DNA of 64,000 bases from Phallusia fumigata. Its lineage: Eukaryota; Chordata; Ascidiacea; Phlebobranchia; Ascidiidae. This document shows positions 1 through 11,994 of this stretch, piece after piece (position 1 is the stretch's first letter; the number at the start of each line of letters is the position of its first letter). The notes under the pieces were generated by a model. That model was not told the origin of the DNA. It saw nothing but the letters and a program-made list of their open reading frames with translations, and ran no database searches. A program made the translations under genes and the position numbers. The stretch lies in the NCBI GenBank assembly GCA_008931825.1, contig QXVZ01001034.1:310001-374000 (forward strand), written 5' to 3'.

Positions 1-1097
1 AGACTAATAAAAACATACCTGCACATAACTGAAAACTTGTATAAAGTGAATACAATTTCTTGCAACCGTTTCGACAGTCGGTGTTGTCATCATCAGTGCA
101 TTTGATAATTAGGTTACTCTTCAAGTCCGTTTAGTGTGTTTTTAAGTTCAAGATTGTCGTGTAAATGTAATAACCGCCTTGAATCGCCACAATTGTGACA
201 GAAGCGAGATTGTTGCGACTCGAAATCTCAAATAACATTTTTGTATTATTTATCGAAGTATGTCAATTTGGGTTCGCTAATAACGAAATTGAGAATCAAC
301 TTGGCAGAAAAAAGTATTGCTAAAGCATTGGAATAATATTACCGAATTTCAGTTATTTATTTCAATGTTTTGGCAACCTGACTATTTACCCCCAGGAAGA
401 ATAAAAATACAGAATATCAGTTCAATGAAGCACAAAGACCACAAACATATGGTTCAAACTGTCTGAATACGCATTTTGTTACGAAACGACAATAAAACGA
501 ATTTTATTCAGGTCAAATCAATATTTCAAAATTGTTCTTATTTATTCGGACGTAAAACCTTACGGGAAAACTGCGTCCCAAAAAAGCATTTATCTCATTT
601 GGCAATGTTGGTAAAAAATCAACCGTTCCGTGACTCGTGACTTGTGGGTTAGGGATGTTTTCCAAGTCTTGATTTGTAAACTCGAGTCAAGTTACTACGA
701 AAACTTAGGTTGAAGTCCAGTGTTTCTTGCCAGATAGACAACGGCTGTGTCGTACAAAAATGACGAAGAAAATAGTTTTATACCGAAATGAAGTTCGGCC
801 GTGTACTTCAAGTTCGGTTCATAAGAAACACATTCACTATTATCAAGTTTCACCCTTTTGCAAAAAGACTCGAGTTTTACCAGCAATAACTTCAACTCGA
901 GTATTTTGCTGAAATTGACTCAATTCTACAGAATCCCAGACTCGAGTTATTGAAAAACTCTGGTGCTTACGCGGCGTTGTTAAGCATACTTTTCTACATA
1001 TCGATGTTTGGTTGAAACGTGTTTTAAACCAGCTTAGAGCATTCAACCATTAAAATTTTGACTCATAGCCATGTTGCCGTCTAATATAAACACGAAG
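1..1097. other. Non-coding flank, no gene recognised
   Basis: No exon could be supported here, although the missing 5' exon of the THEMIS-like gene could lie in this stretch or to the left of the window. At about 65-110 there is a phrase with CGTTTCGACAG followed by CATCATCAGTG that resembles the interior of the foldback element near 10.8 kb. Between 689 and 950 the octamer ACTCGAGT or close variants recur four times, suggesting a simple or decayed repeat. Confidence 0.5.
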
Positions 1098-4000
1098 GTT
1101 CCAACGCAAATATCACATTGTTTCCGAAGGCGATGAAGAAGTCATAACAGTGCCCTTGCACTTGGAGAGTCGTTTCAAAGTTCTGCCGCATTTCGACCAG
1201 TCGAGAGTTTTCAACACCATCGCCGACGTCCTTGACATTTATCCGGCAATCGATGACGTCATTTACCCTCTGTCGTCATTCACCATTGATCGGGTTCCGA
1301 TCCAGGATTGGGATCGGTTGCAAGTCTTAACCAGGGTACGTATTTTCTGTCGATTTTTGTTGTTGTGGATTTTGACTTTTTTGACGGGGCCAAAGTAATT
1401 GGGCGAATGCTGGGTTGGTTTTTTTAACCTTTGCGAGCGAGACATGAATGGAAGTAAACTAATAAGGAAGTGGTTCCCAAACCGTTTTTGACACATGCCT
1501 ACCTTCACCTTTTTGAAGCAGTCTTGTTTGAAACTTTACATTCCACCCCCACTAGACAGAAGTAACATAAATTATTTTTGAAAGGTTTGGAACCACCGGT
1601 CTACCTAAACGAATACTCTACTTATCATGAATACCATAACTACATACAGTGGAAATTCCTCCCCGTTTGGAAACCACTGTAATAGGGATTACGATTCTAA
1701 ACTGTGCTAGGTTTGTTGTTTCTTAAAAAATTGTAAATGCAAACAAGTAATTTTCGTAGCGGGCAGATAAAGCTGTGGAAAATTTAACTTTTCTATTAAG
1801 GTCCACGATTCAAACGGTTTGGAGTCCCTCGAGGTGAAGACTGAAAGACACGGAACAAAGATACTCCTTCCTTCGAACCTGGATACAAAGTTCATCCAAA
1901 TGCAAGCTGGTACGAGGCTTTGATAAGCTTACATGATGTAGTTTTTAAACAAATTTACCAATATTCAAAACAAATATGAGTTAGTAGGGTTTTAGTGTAA
2001 CGATTGTGTTCCAAGAAAGCAATTTGCAAATCCCCTGTTTCATTGGCCTGATTACTCGTTTTGCTTTCAGACCCACTTTTTCCAATGGCAGAGCCGCTAA
2101 GTTTGCGAAAGTATTCGATGAAGGAGCTCGTCCAATATTGGAATCCGCAAATGGGAAAATTAAAGTAAGAGAAATTGTTTTTGAAAACCCGAACGTCATA
2201 ATTGTTAAGGTATAGCACATTGATTAGTGCTTACTGATCCCAACAGGTATGTTGTAAACCAGATACAACACCCTGGTTCCCAGTCAAGTCCCCAAGAGTT
2301 TTAGTAGTGAGTCGAAAGTCGGGTTCATGGTAAGCCACGAACTGAAAGTAAGGTTTAGGCAAAAACCGGCTTGGTAGTTTGCGATCGAACATTTTAAATA
2401 TCTTGCTGTGATTGAAATGCTTGTGCATGTTTGATGCTGGGATCTGCCCTGGAGCCTTCATGCAGGCCAACGATAACGGCACAAAACATGTCTATTACAC
2501 GATAGGTTCAAAAACAGCTCGGAACAAGTATTTTATTGAATCGAGTCAATTTAAATATTGTACTAAGTACAAAGTCAAGGTTTTTGGAGAACCATGACCT
2601 GTAGTGACCCGAAAAAAGTCTCGAAAACCAGCCAAAAAAAACAAATTGGTTTCTTTTTATAACTCTTCCAGCTGATTTCAGACGGGACTAGATCGCTTGT
2701 GTTATTAGATATTTGTCAAGTTAATTACTTAAACATTATACGTCACATATTCTAGTTTCGCTGACAACCTCTAGTTAATGGTTGGAAATTACCCAACTGC
2801 ATCAGTTGCCTTTGTGATTTGCTGGGCGAAGGTTGCTGCTGTTATTTAAATAACTTCCAACTTCACCATGCTGCTAAACAGACCGATGTAATTGACTCTA
2901 GAACCAGTGAGTAAATAGCATGCACGGCGTTTGTTGGGCGGCGAAACAGAAAGTAGACGAGCGTTTAGGTTTATTTGCTTTACGAATGATACGACCTTTG
3001 CAACTTAATGAAAACCGCTCAGATAAAGGAAAATAGGCTTACCGGGGTTCTAGTTTACGACATGGTCATTCCCTTTTGTTACCAGTTTGAACTATGGACC
3101 ACAGGGTTATTTTGAACTGACTGCATATGCCCAGCTTTATTAACGGTTTCTTAATTTTATTACTAATCAAAAATGGTGATAATAAGATAGGTAACACCGA
3201 AGTTGTCTGGAATTGTAACGAAACTTGATAGAACATGGTAAAAGTCACAAAGCGTTAACTTCTGAGAACAAAATACATTTAAAAATTGAATATTGGAACG
3301 TGAAGAACGGAACAAAGACATATAAATTTAACCTTTTGAAGAACGGAACAAAGACATATAAATTTAAATTTAACCAAAAGCAATCGATTTCAATATTTAA
3401 GCAGCGTTTGACGGTGTAAATATCCTACAGACAGTTGCCATCGTAACTGTGGGTTAAATTTTTAACGTTTCACTGCTAAGCTGAACCAAGGTGCTAATAC
3501 TAGAAAGTACCTGCTGAACTCTGTGAATCTCTTGCAGGATTCGACTCTTGGGCGCAGAAGATCGAACAACGACGAACTCTGCAACTTCGACAACTCCCAT
3601 GGAAAAGTTGAGAGGCTTGTTTGGCAAAGGAGGGCGGGCACAAACAGTCACGTAAGCTATTATACTGACATCTTCAACTCACATCTACTTACGTTTTTTT
3701 AACCCAGACTGACCTCTGGACCACACGCAAATGACTAATGTGATATAATTATTAAATAGTGGGCCTGAATGAGATCAAATTTTCGCCAAACAACGGAATG
3801 TGTGATGTCACCTTGCTAGTTTGTGTTTAAGCTGAACTGGATTTTATTTGATCACAAAATGTAGGAAAGTATTTATTGCTCACGTTTTTAACCGCTCCTT
3901 TACACCGCGGATCGATTTTCTTCCATTACCAAAACGAGCTATTTCCATTTGTTAATATGCCATCGACCAACTTGATTCAAACAACTTTTATGTACTCCAA

Positions 4001-7000
4001 TATTTGTTGTTTGAAAATTTCATGTGCTTAGTTGAGTATCAAAACGCCTAATTAATGAAAATACCTCAATTAATGAACTCATTCCAATAAAGCGGAGTTC
4101 ATTTAAGTTTTTTTTTAACAGTGATGAATCGCGAAGAGTGGATGATCATTGGATGATTCCCACCACGTGGCGTGATCGGGTCATGGAAATGGAGCCCGTG
4201 AAAATCATTCACGCCATGAAATGTTCAACACCGGGCTCGGGACTTGAGATTTCAGGCAATTTCAAGATGGACGTAAGTAAGAGGGGACTTGTACTTTGAG
4301 CTACCGAAACAAAATGATTTCACCACGTTCAGGTTCACTGACAGTATTAAATCGATCCGGGCCTGAATTTGAAATTTAATTTGTTTGTTTAATTTTTTCC
4401 CTCGGTGTGAGAAACAACGGCTGAATGCGTTATGCTCGCAACAAGTCCTCCGTCGAGCTACCTGCCTCATTGCGGTTCCGTTCGATAATTTTTTTACTTG
4501 AATTTTTCGATTTTGAAGTTGGTGACTTCAATTTGGGTCATCGGGTACACTGGCTTGGAGCAATGTTGCTTAAGTTTTTTGCTCGGGGAAACACAAGCGA
4601 CCGAGATGGGATTAGAACCCCCAACCTTACGAGTAATTTAATATTGCCTTCAGCAAAAGTAATGATTCCCCAATTAATGTGTCCTTTTGTTGACCTTTTT
4701 GGGGATAAACCTTTTGTTGGGGATAAACACTTCGTCTTAATCCCCAAACAATATCCTCGAGTTTAGAGACCTGGGCTGCCTAAAATGTTGAGACGATTCA
4801 ATAAGCTTAAATGTACGTAGGTGGAATAAAGACGTCGTGTCCGTCTTATCAATTTCTTTTCACAGGTGGTAATGTTGGAGTTCGACGAGGCTGACGAGCG
4901 GATGTTCAACATTGGCAAGGGTAAACCGCGCAGCAGTGTCTCATCCGAGGGAACCGCAGGCAAACTCGAGGACCTTGATTTAGAGTCAATCTTGCATCCT
5001 TCCAAAACCAGCTATGCACTGACTGCTTGCGTCACGAGCGGGGCAACTGCGTCACTTTCGCAGAAGCAGGTGGGTGACATTAGCGCAGGCCTGTGCATTA
5101 TACGACCAATTGATTTGACTCTGACAGTCACGTTTTGGCTGATTTGGAATTTAAAAATAAACTTACTTTATGATTTGATTCAGTAAATGCCATTTTTTTG
5201 TAAGTCAACCTCATGTTTTGTTGCTTAACGATAAGATATACTTATACCAGCTTGTCAAAACAACGGTATTTGCCGCTGTTTGTAACGAAATCCAAAAAAT
5301 ATCATGCAGAATTGAGTTAAGTCCGTCTCTGCACAATTGTATCTGTTTCATGTGTTGCCATAAAAAATAACTGCCCAACTCTGCATTAGGGGCGTGGCGA
5401 AACAATGTGTTATGGAACTCGATCATTTGGTACATCAAAAGCGTAATAGTTAAATATCTGGTACAGATTTGGCTTCGTGCCACGCCAAAACCGTTTTCAT
5501 GAATTCCTTGCCTGAAAGAAAGGCGAATTGTTTGACACGTTTTTTGTCTCTTTTTACCCCGCAGGGCCGTATACCCAAAAGTAATGAATCTTTTTTTGTT
5601 TTAGAGTCCTATAAGGTACGGTAACACGATTGCAGTGCACAGGGCAAGGAGGGTCCGCAAACTTCTTCTTACATCGCCCGAATCACAACATTACCTTGTC
5701 ACACCCAATTACAGTGGCGTGTTTACCACGTAAGTACATTACCCTGCCAATTTCGGGCAATACGGTTATGTTAGTAATGAGAGGCTAGACTTTACACCGT
5801 ATACCTCTTTTCGAAATTTGGAGTCGACCAGTTGGCGTTTTTTCCGTTGGTAGGGGGTTTAAATCCGCGCTCGCCCTTGCATGTTTTTTGCGGGGAAAAA
5901 TAGGAAACTAGGCAGCTTTGCTCTTTTACCTTAAATATTTCTATTGTTTTTAAAGTATAGGTCGCAAAGAACTGCTGCGTCGCTTAAAGTTGGCATGAAT
6001 TTTCCACAAATATGTATTTGTTGCTTTTGTATCAAATTTTGCTATTAGGCGTCCGATCAAACTCTTTCTATCGCTGGTCGAAAGTCCAGCCAACTTTCCA
6101 AAGGCGTCGCACCGAAAACAAACAGAAAGCCTTAAAATGGTCGGAGGGTATCGTGACTGCCTTGTATTCACAAGGTTGTGAGTTCAAATCCTGTCTCGGC
6201 CGCTTGTATTTTTATAAAGTTAGATCCTTCAACAGCCTTGCTGCAATCCAATTACACCCGATGGGTGGGAGTCAAATTAAGAGACATTAAAAGTCACCAT
6301 GTGAAAAAAGAACAGGTTTTGATAATTATGCCTGGTAGAATCAATATATTTATGAGGCTAATTTCCTAAATTAAAAATGTAAAACAAAACAGATACAAGG
6401 GAACTGCAATGAGGCAGGCAAGCTGAAAGGACTAATTATTGTGAGGAAGTGTACACAAGTGGTTAAGTTGACCACTTTAGGAATTGTTATAAAATCGGAA
6501 AAATTGACTGCATTGGGTTTGATAAAAAATCGGAAAACAGTTGACTTTGTAAGGATTGTTTGTACCGATTTCGGCGTACAACGGTATGTAGCAGGCGCTG
6601 CTGTTAGGTTTAGGAGGCAAACACCCGCACATATCAAGAGCTGCGTGGTGCGGTTTGCCATGTTTGTGGTTTCAATCACGGTTAATCATTAATCAGTTCA
6701 TGGCAGCACAGGCAACACGCAGGACTGTAGGTTCAAGTTATGAACTTGGTGTTTCGGTTTCTTGGATGTATTTCCCTTTCATCGATTTGTGTACAGTGAT
6801 CCGAAAACGGCAAATTGTCAACACGATGCTAAACAGATGGAATGCACAGATTTTTTTAGGTGCAAATCCCGTGAAACTATCTTAGTGTTAACAATCAAGT
6901 TTTAGCGTTTGACATTATTCGTGAACACCTATTTTTGTTGAGGTTACTTCAATTTAAACAGGCGTAAAGCAAACCGTTCCATACACGCACATTCAAAGGG

Positions 7001-10000
7001 CAGAGATTTCTAAGAGGTCGGGAATTTAAACATTCGCTTTTTAATTTTTACTAGGCTATGTGTGTATTTTGGAGTAGAATCAAATATTGAGCGCACTGCT
7101 GTAAAAAATGTTCCGTTTTATTGAGACCCAACGACATCGAATTAAAACTGAAAGTGAAGAGGGCCGTTAAATGATGCTGACATATCCATGTGCACTATTT
7201 CTTTTAAATCGTGCTTTTTATCCGTCTTCATAAACACCAATTCTTTTCTACACAGTTAATGTTTAAGCTATAGGTACCATACGTCCCGCTTTAGCCGGGA
7301 CTGTCCCAGTTTAAACGTCTTGTCCCGGCGTCCCGCCCGGTCAGCCAAAATGTCTCGGTTTTTGTTCAGCTGTTAACCATCTGGTGTGGTTTATTGACCC
7401 ACATCCCTATTAATAACGTAGATTATCAAGTTAACGATTGACCAAATACACTACCTGTACATAAAAAATTAAATGCAGATTTCAGTGCCAATAATTTTGT
7501 CGGGCTATTTTTTATTAAATTAGTCATGGTGGTTGTACGTTTGGGTTGCATGTCAGATAAAACGCTTTATTTGTCTGCTTGTTTGAAAAGCGTCCCGGTT
7601 TTGAGTTGTAAAAATATGGTAAGCCTAGCTATAGTGCACTAGTATGATCTACTGTTGAAAATCACGTGTTGGAATTTGCGCTTGGTTTATTGCTGTTTGA
7701 TTTTTCGACAGGATCCCGTTCGTGTTCGAGCGCGTCTCAGACATCCCCCTAACCGGCGAAGCGAAGTACGTCACCAAGCTGACGTCATACCCGCGTGAGC
7801 AGCTCCTTAATCCATGCAGGGAGGGTGAGATTGTGCAGTTCATCAAAAGATCTGAGATGAGTCAAGTGAACGGGACTTTCCTACAGGTCGGTTGAGTAAC
7901 TTGAACTATGTCAGTAATTTGTTCAAATGTTTCCATACTGTTGGTTATCCATTTTCAACTGGCATGCTGATAAAGCGAGTTTGAGTGCTGAGAGAATAAA
8001 CTTGTTTTTAATTTCTGTTTATTAGGAAGGGCGTTTTCAAATTGCCTAGCTGTTCAGTGAGCAGTACAAGAAAAACAGTTAAGAAACACTGATTTGAAAC
8101 GACTCAGAATTTTTGAATGTAGGTCACCCACTGCATGGTTGCCGCCGCGCCCAATATGCCCCCGCACGCCGTCACATACCCTGACTACTTGCAAGGAAAG
8201 TTCGAACCGATCAGCCAATCAGCGAGCAAGGAGGTACGAGCACGTGACTTGTTCACTCATCCGTTACCGTGTAACGTGCGCCTCCAAGCGGGCGACGATG
8301 GACTCGGATTCGATCCGCTGTGTGGACGAAAGTCATTTGTTGTACAGGAAGTTATTTCAGGTATACCCCCACACATGATAGTCTATGGATGTTAAGCAAC
8401 AGCTTTAGCTTCTGCAGTAATGTGAATGAATATGTTGTAGGCTGTGAATGAAATGCTAAGATGTGCGGCATGCTCAAATCACAGTACGCCAGGCCACACA
8501 TAAATCGTATGATAAAATTTACGGAATCATTGTCGGCTTTCAAGCATTTTCATTCAGCAAGGCGTGAAAAAATCTGGCCTGTGATGGGATTCGAACCCAC
8601 GACAGGAGCCTATCCGGGGCTGGCGCTCTACCAACTGAGCTACGCAGGCACGGCGCAAAGCCGAAAGTCGAATCACAGACATCGCTGCCTGCTGCACATG
8701 TCAGCTTCTGTTGTAGTCTGTAAATTTTAGGATTTGGAAGCTACGTAAAACCTGGAAATAAATTTTAATTCTTGGTTGTTTGTTACTTGACATCCTTTTT
8801 GAACCAAGTTGGGTGTCGTTGTTGGACATTGACATTTTTTCATGTTTTTAACTGTAACTTTCCAGCGAAAACCTGTTATGCGTTGGCTCGTGAGCTTCGG
8901 CACCATAACGTAGTTGAATGTTCACAATTTTGTAAAGTTTTTGGGCCCTGACCTTGTGAGCTTCGGTTGTCACAATAGTCTTACTACATTTCTGGGACCC
9001 ACAACCTTGTCCTGTAGTGTACAGCGAAACAATTCTTTTCTCTTCCGGCAGAGATCACTGCCATCGTTGGTTCAGCTTGTGTGGAACCGGGAGGCAGGAA
9101 CCAGTTAGTTGAGGTTCCCACTTGCAGAGGAAGTCTTACGATCGCTCCGGCCGAGGCGGGCAAAGTCCCTATCACCGTCAGCTTCAACGGCCTTGTAAAA
9201 CTGCCAGCGGTTGAGATAGTGAGTGGTCTGTTCGTGCATATTTTACGGGTGCGGTGAAAACGCTTACGGTTAATTGTGGGAAATAAAGTTGTTGAAACGA
9301 AACACTCGAAATTAGAGAGAACAATAAGTTGCCTTGTAGATCACACAAGGCGACGTGCAGAGCTTACGAAAGGCCAACAAAAAAGCCACAACAATTTCTA
9401 AGACGGAAGGCAACATTACGACTCCGACGAGGGAAGAGCCACAAACCAGAGCTGCGGAAAGTTATATACCGGAATCGCTGAACAAGCCAACGACCACAAT
9501 TGTTTCGGGGCGACAGCCCCTGCCACGAGAAAAAAAGCGGTCACAGACTGAACCGCCTACAAGTCCCTCGAGCAGGGAACCCTGCAAAGTTCTATGGGAA
9601 AAGAAAGATGATGAAGAAGAAGGTAGATCTAATTTTAAAGGAATAGAATATAAAATTGATTAAATTTTATTACTTAAGCCACACAAGTGGTAACACCCCA
9701 TCTTTGTCAGACTTGAGCTCTTTTTAGTCTTTTAAGCAATAATTACGGCCACCCGATGTCGGTATAAATCTAAACACGCTTATTCTACTGAATCTACCGT
9801 TGTCTCAAGTTTAAAGTAAAAACTTTGATTACAAACACAAAAAAAAATAAACGATTAACAATTATTATTCCGTTTGAAGCATTTCAAGATGCGACTAAAC
9901 AAAACCTAATCAATAGGCATATTTTTCAGATCGAATCAACATGTTGCTAGACCGGGTTTTATGTTAATAGCTGTGAAGGCTACTAAATCTGTTTTCGTGT

Positions 10001-11994
10001 CCAGTTGCTTGGACATGCCCGCAGTTTGAAAGCCACTGCATCGTTGCAATAGATGGTAATGTTATTTGTGCCTCACAGCATATGAGAATACGCCAGACGT
10101 GCCTCCTACGGATATTCAAACCAATGAAATACCCGAAGACACTTATATGAAGATGGTAAGTGGCGTTTGTGGCAACTAATAAGGTGTTCAGTGCTTTCCA
10201 ACCGGGATGCCGCAGCTCATTGGGTGGCCGTTCGCAGAGCTCGCCACTAATTTACTAGAATTGTTTTTCCAACGAATGAAGTATTACCAGATATAACGGT
10301 GAATAATGCTTGCAATACAGACTGACTTGATTTATGCTATACATCATAAATCAAAATCAAAATGACAGGTTACTTTATTGTCCTTTTTGAAATTGCCATG
10401 TAAGCCGCCATGGGTGCCGCGAGTTTGAACAAAAGGGTGTCGCAAAACAAAAAAAGGTTTGGGTCCACTGCTCTAGGAAATTGTTTTTGACATATTTAAA
10501 CATTGGATACAATCGGTGCCAGTGCTTTTGTTCAGCCCGTTTTAAGCTGCGCAACATCGCATTGAAAAGTTTCTTTTCCAGGACGGCAGTGCGTCGTATT
10601 CGATAGTCACCCCGAAGTGGAAACAAAAACTTGAACATCAACCGTCACCAGTTTTTGGAAACAGTTAAGAAGCTTTTTTAAGAATCGACGTTTGCTTGCA
10701 CTCGTGAATCAACATAGAAGACTTTGGAACACTAAACACGGATCTGTTCATAATTCTTATTTAAAATATACTGACCCAAATAGTTCTTAAAAGCAACATG
10801 CTTTATTCATCAAACGTTTCGGCAACAACTCATCATCAGTGATACAATAGGGTTTAAACCAGACACGCAGGTATTTATGCACGTTAGAGCGAAAACTTGG
10901 AGATCAGGTGCGAGAAAATGACGTCACAGATAGAACGAAACGTTTGACGAATTAAGCATGTCGTTAAAAAGAACTATTTGGGCCAGCATATTTAAATAAT
11001 CGAAGAATTTTAACCAAAACAAGCGAATTAAAATTTCGGGCATCGAATACAAATGGTGGTCAACGCACCTGACAGTTTCAACCTATTGTTTAAAGGTGAC
11101 ATTCCTGATGAACTGATAGCAGCCGTCGAAAGAACGGATTGCAGTGAAAATACCAAAGAAAAAAGCGTAGACGAAAGTGACAAGAACGGTGGCTACGTAT
11201 TCGTTAAAGCCGATGACGACCGACCGAATTACTTGGCGATGGGAGGGGAAAAACCTGTTCCGAAACCAAGAAAGTCCTTGGACAAAGGTATCGGCCAGCC
11301 TTTGTATGACACACCTAGATGGGGCGGTCCGAAAAAGGATGCCATTAAGGTAAAAAACAAATGAAAACCCTGGCTGCTTAAAGCCTCAAAACAGTCTAGG
11401 ATCAGGATAAAAGCTGTCCATATACCCCTTTGGCTGAAATTTGTTTGGGATTAGAAAAATTGGAATTCACTACCTGCCTACAATATGTCCTGTGTACATG
11501 ACAAACCAACAGAAAATAAAGCGGTTTAGGTTGGTTATATATGATAAAGAGGTGGCAGGTAGACAGTAAATGACATTCTTTAGAATATGCTACGTTTACA
11601 GTTTACTTATCATGTTAATGTAGAGTTTTTGACAATATAAGTTATTAGCAGTTCATGTATTACCAAAGTGAATATTACTGTTGACAATATGTTAACCGTA
11701 CACCTACCTTTGGTCTCCGGTTGGGTATATTTCCAAATTACAAGATCTTATTTTTTCAAACTTATACTATTGCTACCAGTTTTTATGGTACAAAATCTGT
11801 TTAAAACAAAAAATAATAAATCTAAAAACTTGTAGGAGGCCACGTCGGATGACGACGACGCTAATGGACAACCCAACCATTCACCGGAGCCGTTCAACAA
11901 GGAACAATTTGCCCCCAGGGTTTCCAACGGGCCCACACTTCCACGCAAACCACCAGTGTACAGACGTCAATCACGTGATGAGTCAGACTGTTAG
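1098..11994 (+). CDS. THEMIS-family protein with two CABIT regions and a proline-rich tail (5' partial)
   Basis: Probable intracellular adaptor of the THEMIS/GAREM (CABIT) family. Exons: ~1098-1335, 1801-1909, 2071-2164, 3538-3651, 4122-4272, 4866-5069, 5605-5729, 7712-7886, 8123-8360, 9052-9218, 9340-9622, 10079-10155, ~11053-11349 and 11836-11994 (stop TAG). Phases agree at every junction except into 11053, where one small exon is probably missing. The first CABIT region is encoded by 1098-3651 (VPLHLESRFKVLP, then KYSMKELVQYW). The second runs through 9218: HRARRVRKLLLTSPES and VTPNYSGVF line up with the vertebrate THEMIS segment IVIHKKYQASRI...YKGKF, and LFTHPLPCNVRLQ with LCKQFRLPFNVKV. 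The acidic, basic tail holds VPKPRKS and LPRKPPVYRR, SH3-ligand-like, comparable to the GRB2-binding tail of the family. The N-terminal ~60-80 residues are absent. A poly(A) signal AATAAA lies at 12225. Family assignment is firm; THEMIS versus GAREM orthology is less so. Confidence 0.82.
1468..1679. mobile_element. hAT-like MITE, family M1 copy 1
   Basis: Left end AGTGGTTCCCAAAC and right end GTTTGGAAACCACTG are inverted repeats. The flanks TAATAAGG (1460-1467) and TAATAGGG (1680-1687) match at 7 of 8 positions, the 8-bp target duplication expected of hAT elements. A second copy lies at 63465-63685 and a truncated one near 39214. There is no coding capacity. It sits in an intron of the THEMIS-like gene. 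Confidence 0.75.
3302..3368. repeat. Short tandem duplication, ~37-bp period
   Basis: The phrase GAAGAACGGAACAAAGACAT followed by ATAAATTTA occurs twice in direct succession, within an intron of the THEMIS-like gene. Confidence 0.75.
4400..4640 (-). mobile_element. tRNA-derived SINE, family B
   Basis: The segment matches, in reverse orientation, the copy at 53930-54135 over most of its length. Shared landmarks are the region around GAATGCGTTATGC, the GTCGAGCTA/CTGCCTCATTGCGGT block, the GGAGCAAT block, and the terminal GATTAGAACC, which is the reverse complement of a Pol III B box. Another partial copy is at 44775-44870. It lies in an intron of the THEMIS-like gene between the exons ending at 4272 and starting at 4866. 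Confidence 0.7.
6150..6425 (+). mobile_element. Degenerate SINE, family B-like
   Basis: A B-box-like GGTTGTGAGTTCAAATCC is followed by a CGGCCGCTTGT segment like the family B body. At 6393-6415 there is an ACTGCAATGAGGCAGGCAAG segment resembling its 3' part. The middle has diverged or been interrupted. Intronic. Confidence 0.4.
7274..7626. mobile_element. hAT-like non-autonomous element
   Basis: Identical 8-bp flanks AGCTATAG occur at 7266-7273 and 7627-7634. The left end reads GTACCATACGTCCCGC and the right end, reversed, AGGCTTACCATA. The interior is rich in the phrase GTCCCGG, typical of a widespread group of hAT MITEs. No ORF. It lies in the intron before the THEMIS-like exon at 7712. 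Confidence 0.7.
8484..8705 (-). mobile_element. tRNA-derived SINE, family A, copy 1
   Basis: On the minus strand 8577-8649 has tRNA size and form: acceptor GCCTGCG, D arm AGCTCAGTTGGTAGAGC, B-box arm GGGTTCGAATCCC and a mostly complementary 3' acceptor. The anticodon stem does not form five proper pairs, and tRNA-unrelated body sequence continues (GCATTTTCATTCAGC, GTACGCCAGGCC). The same arrangement recurs at 12396-12600, so this is a SINE or tRNA pseudogene rather than a tRNA gene. Intron of the THEMIS-like gene. Confidence 0.75.
10189..10470. mobile_element. hAT-like MITE, family M2, copy 1
   Basis: The left end CAGTGCTTTCCAACCGGGAT and the right end GGTTTGGGTCCACTG are inverted. The interior shares long stretches with the element at 62185-62482, for example TAACGGTGAATAA and GACTGACTTGATT. 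No clear target duplication remains, suggesting an older insertion than that copy. It begins about 30 bp into the intron after the exon ending at 10155. Confidence 0.72.
10757..11000. mobile_element. Foldback (long-TIR) element
   Basis: Two arms of about 60 bp at 10757-10820 and 10940-11000 are imperfect inverted copies. One arm contains ACCCAAATAGTTCTT and the other AAGAACTATTTGGG, each continuing to GTTTCG/CGAAAC. The centre carries AACTCATCATCAGTG. It ends about 50 bp before the coding exon at 11053, whose splice acceptor could not be resolved. Confidence 0.65.

Noticed and set aside
8577-8649. A tRNA gene on the minus strand
   Set aside because: Size, D arm, T arm and acceptor look right, but the anticodon stem does not pair properly, one acceptor pair fails, and the same flanking body occurs at 12396-12600. 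A SINE or tRNA pseudogene fits better.
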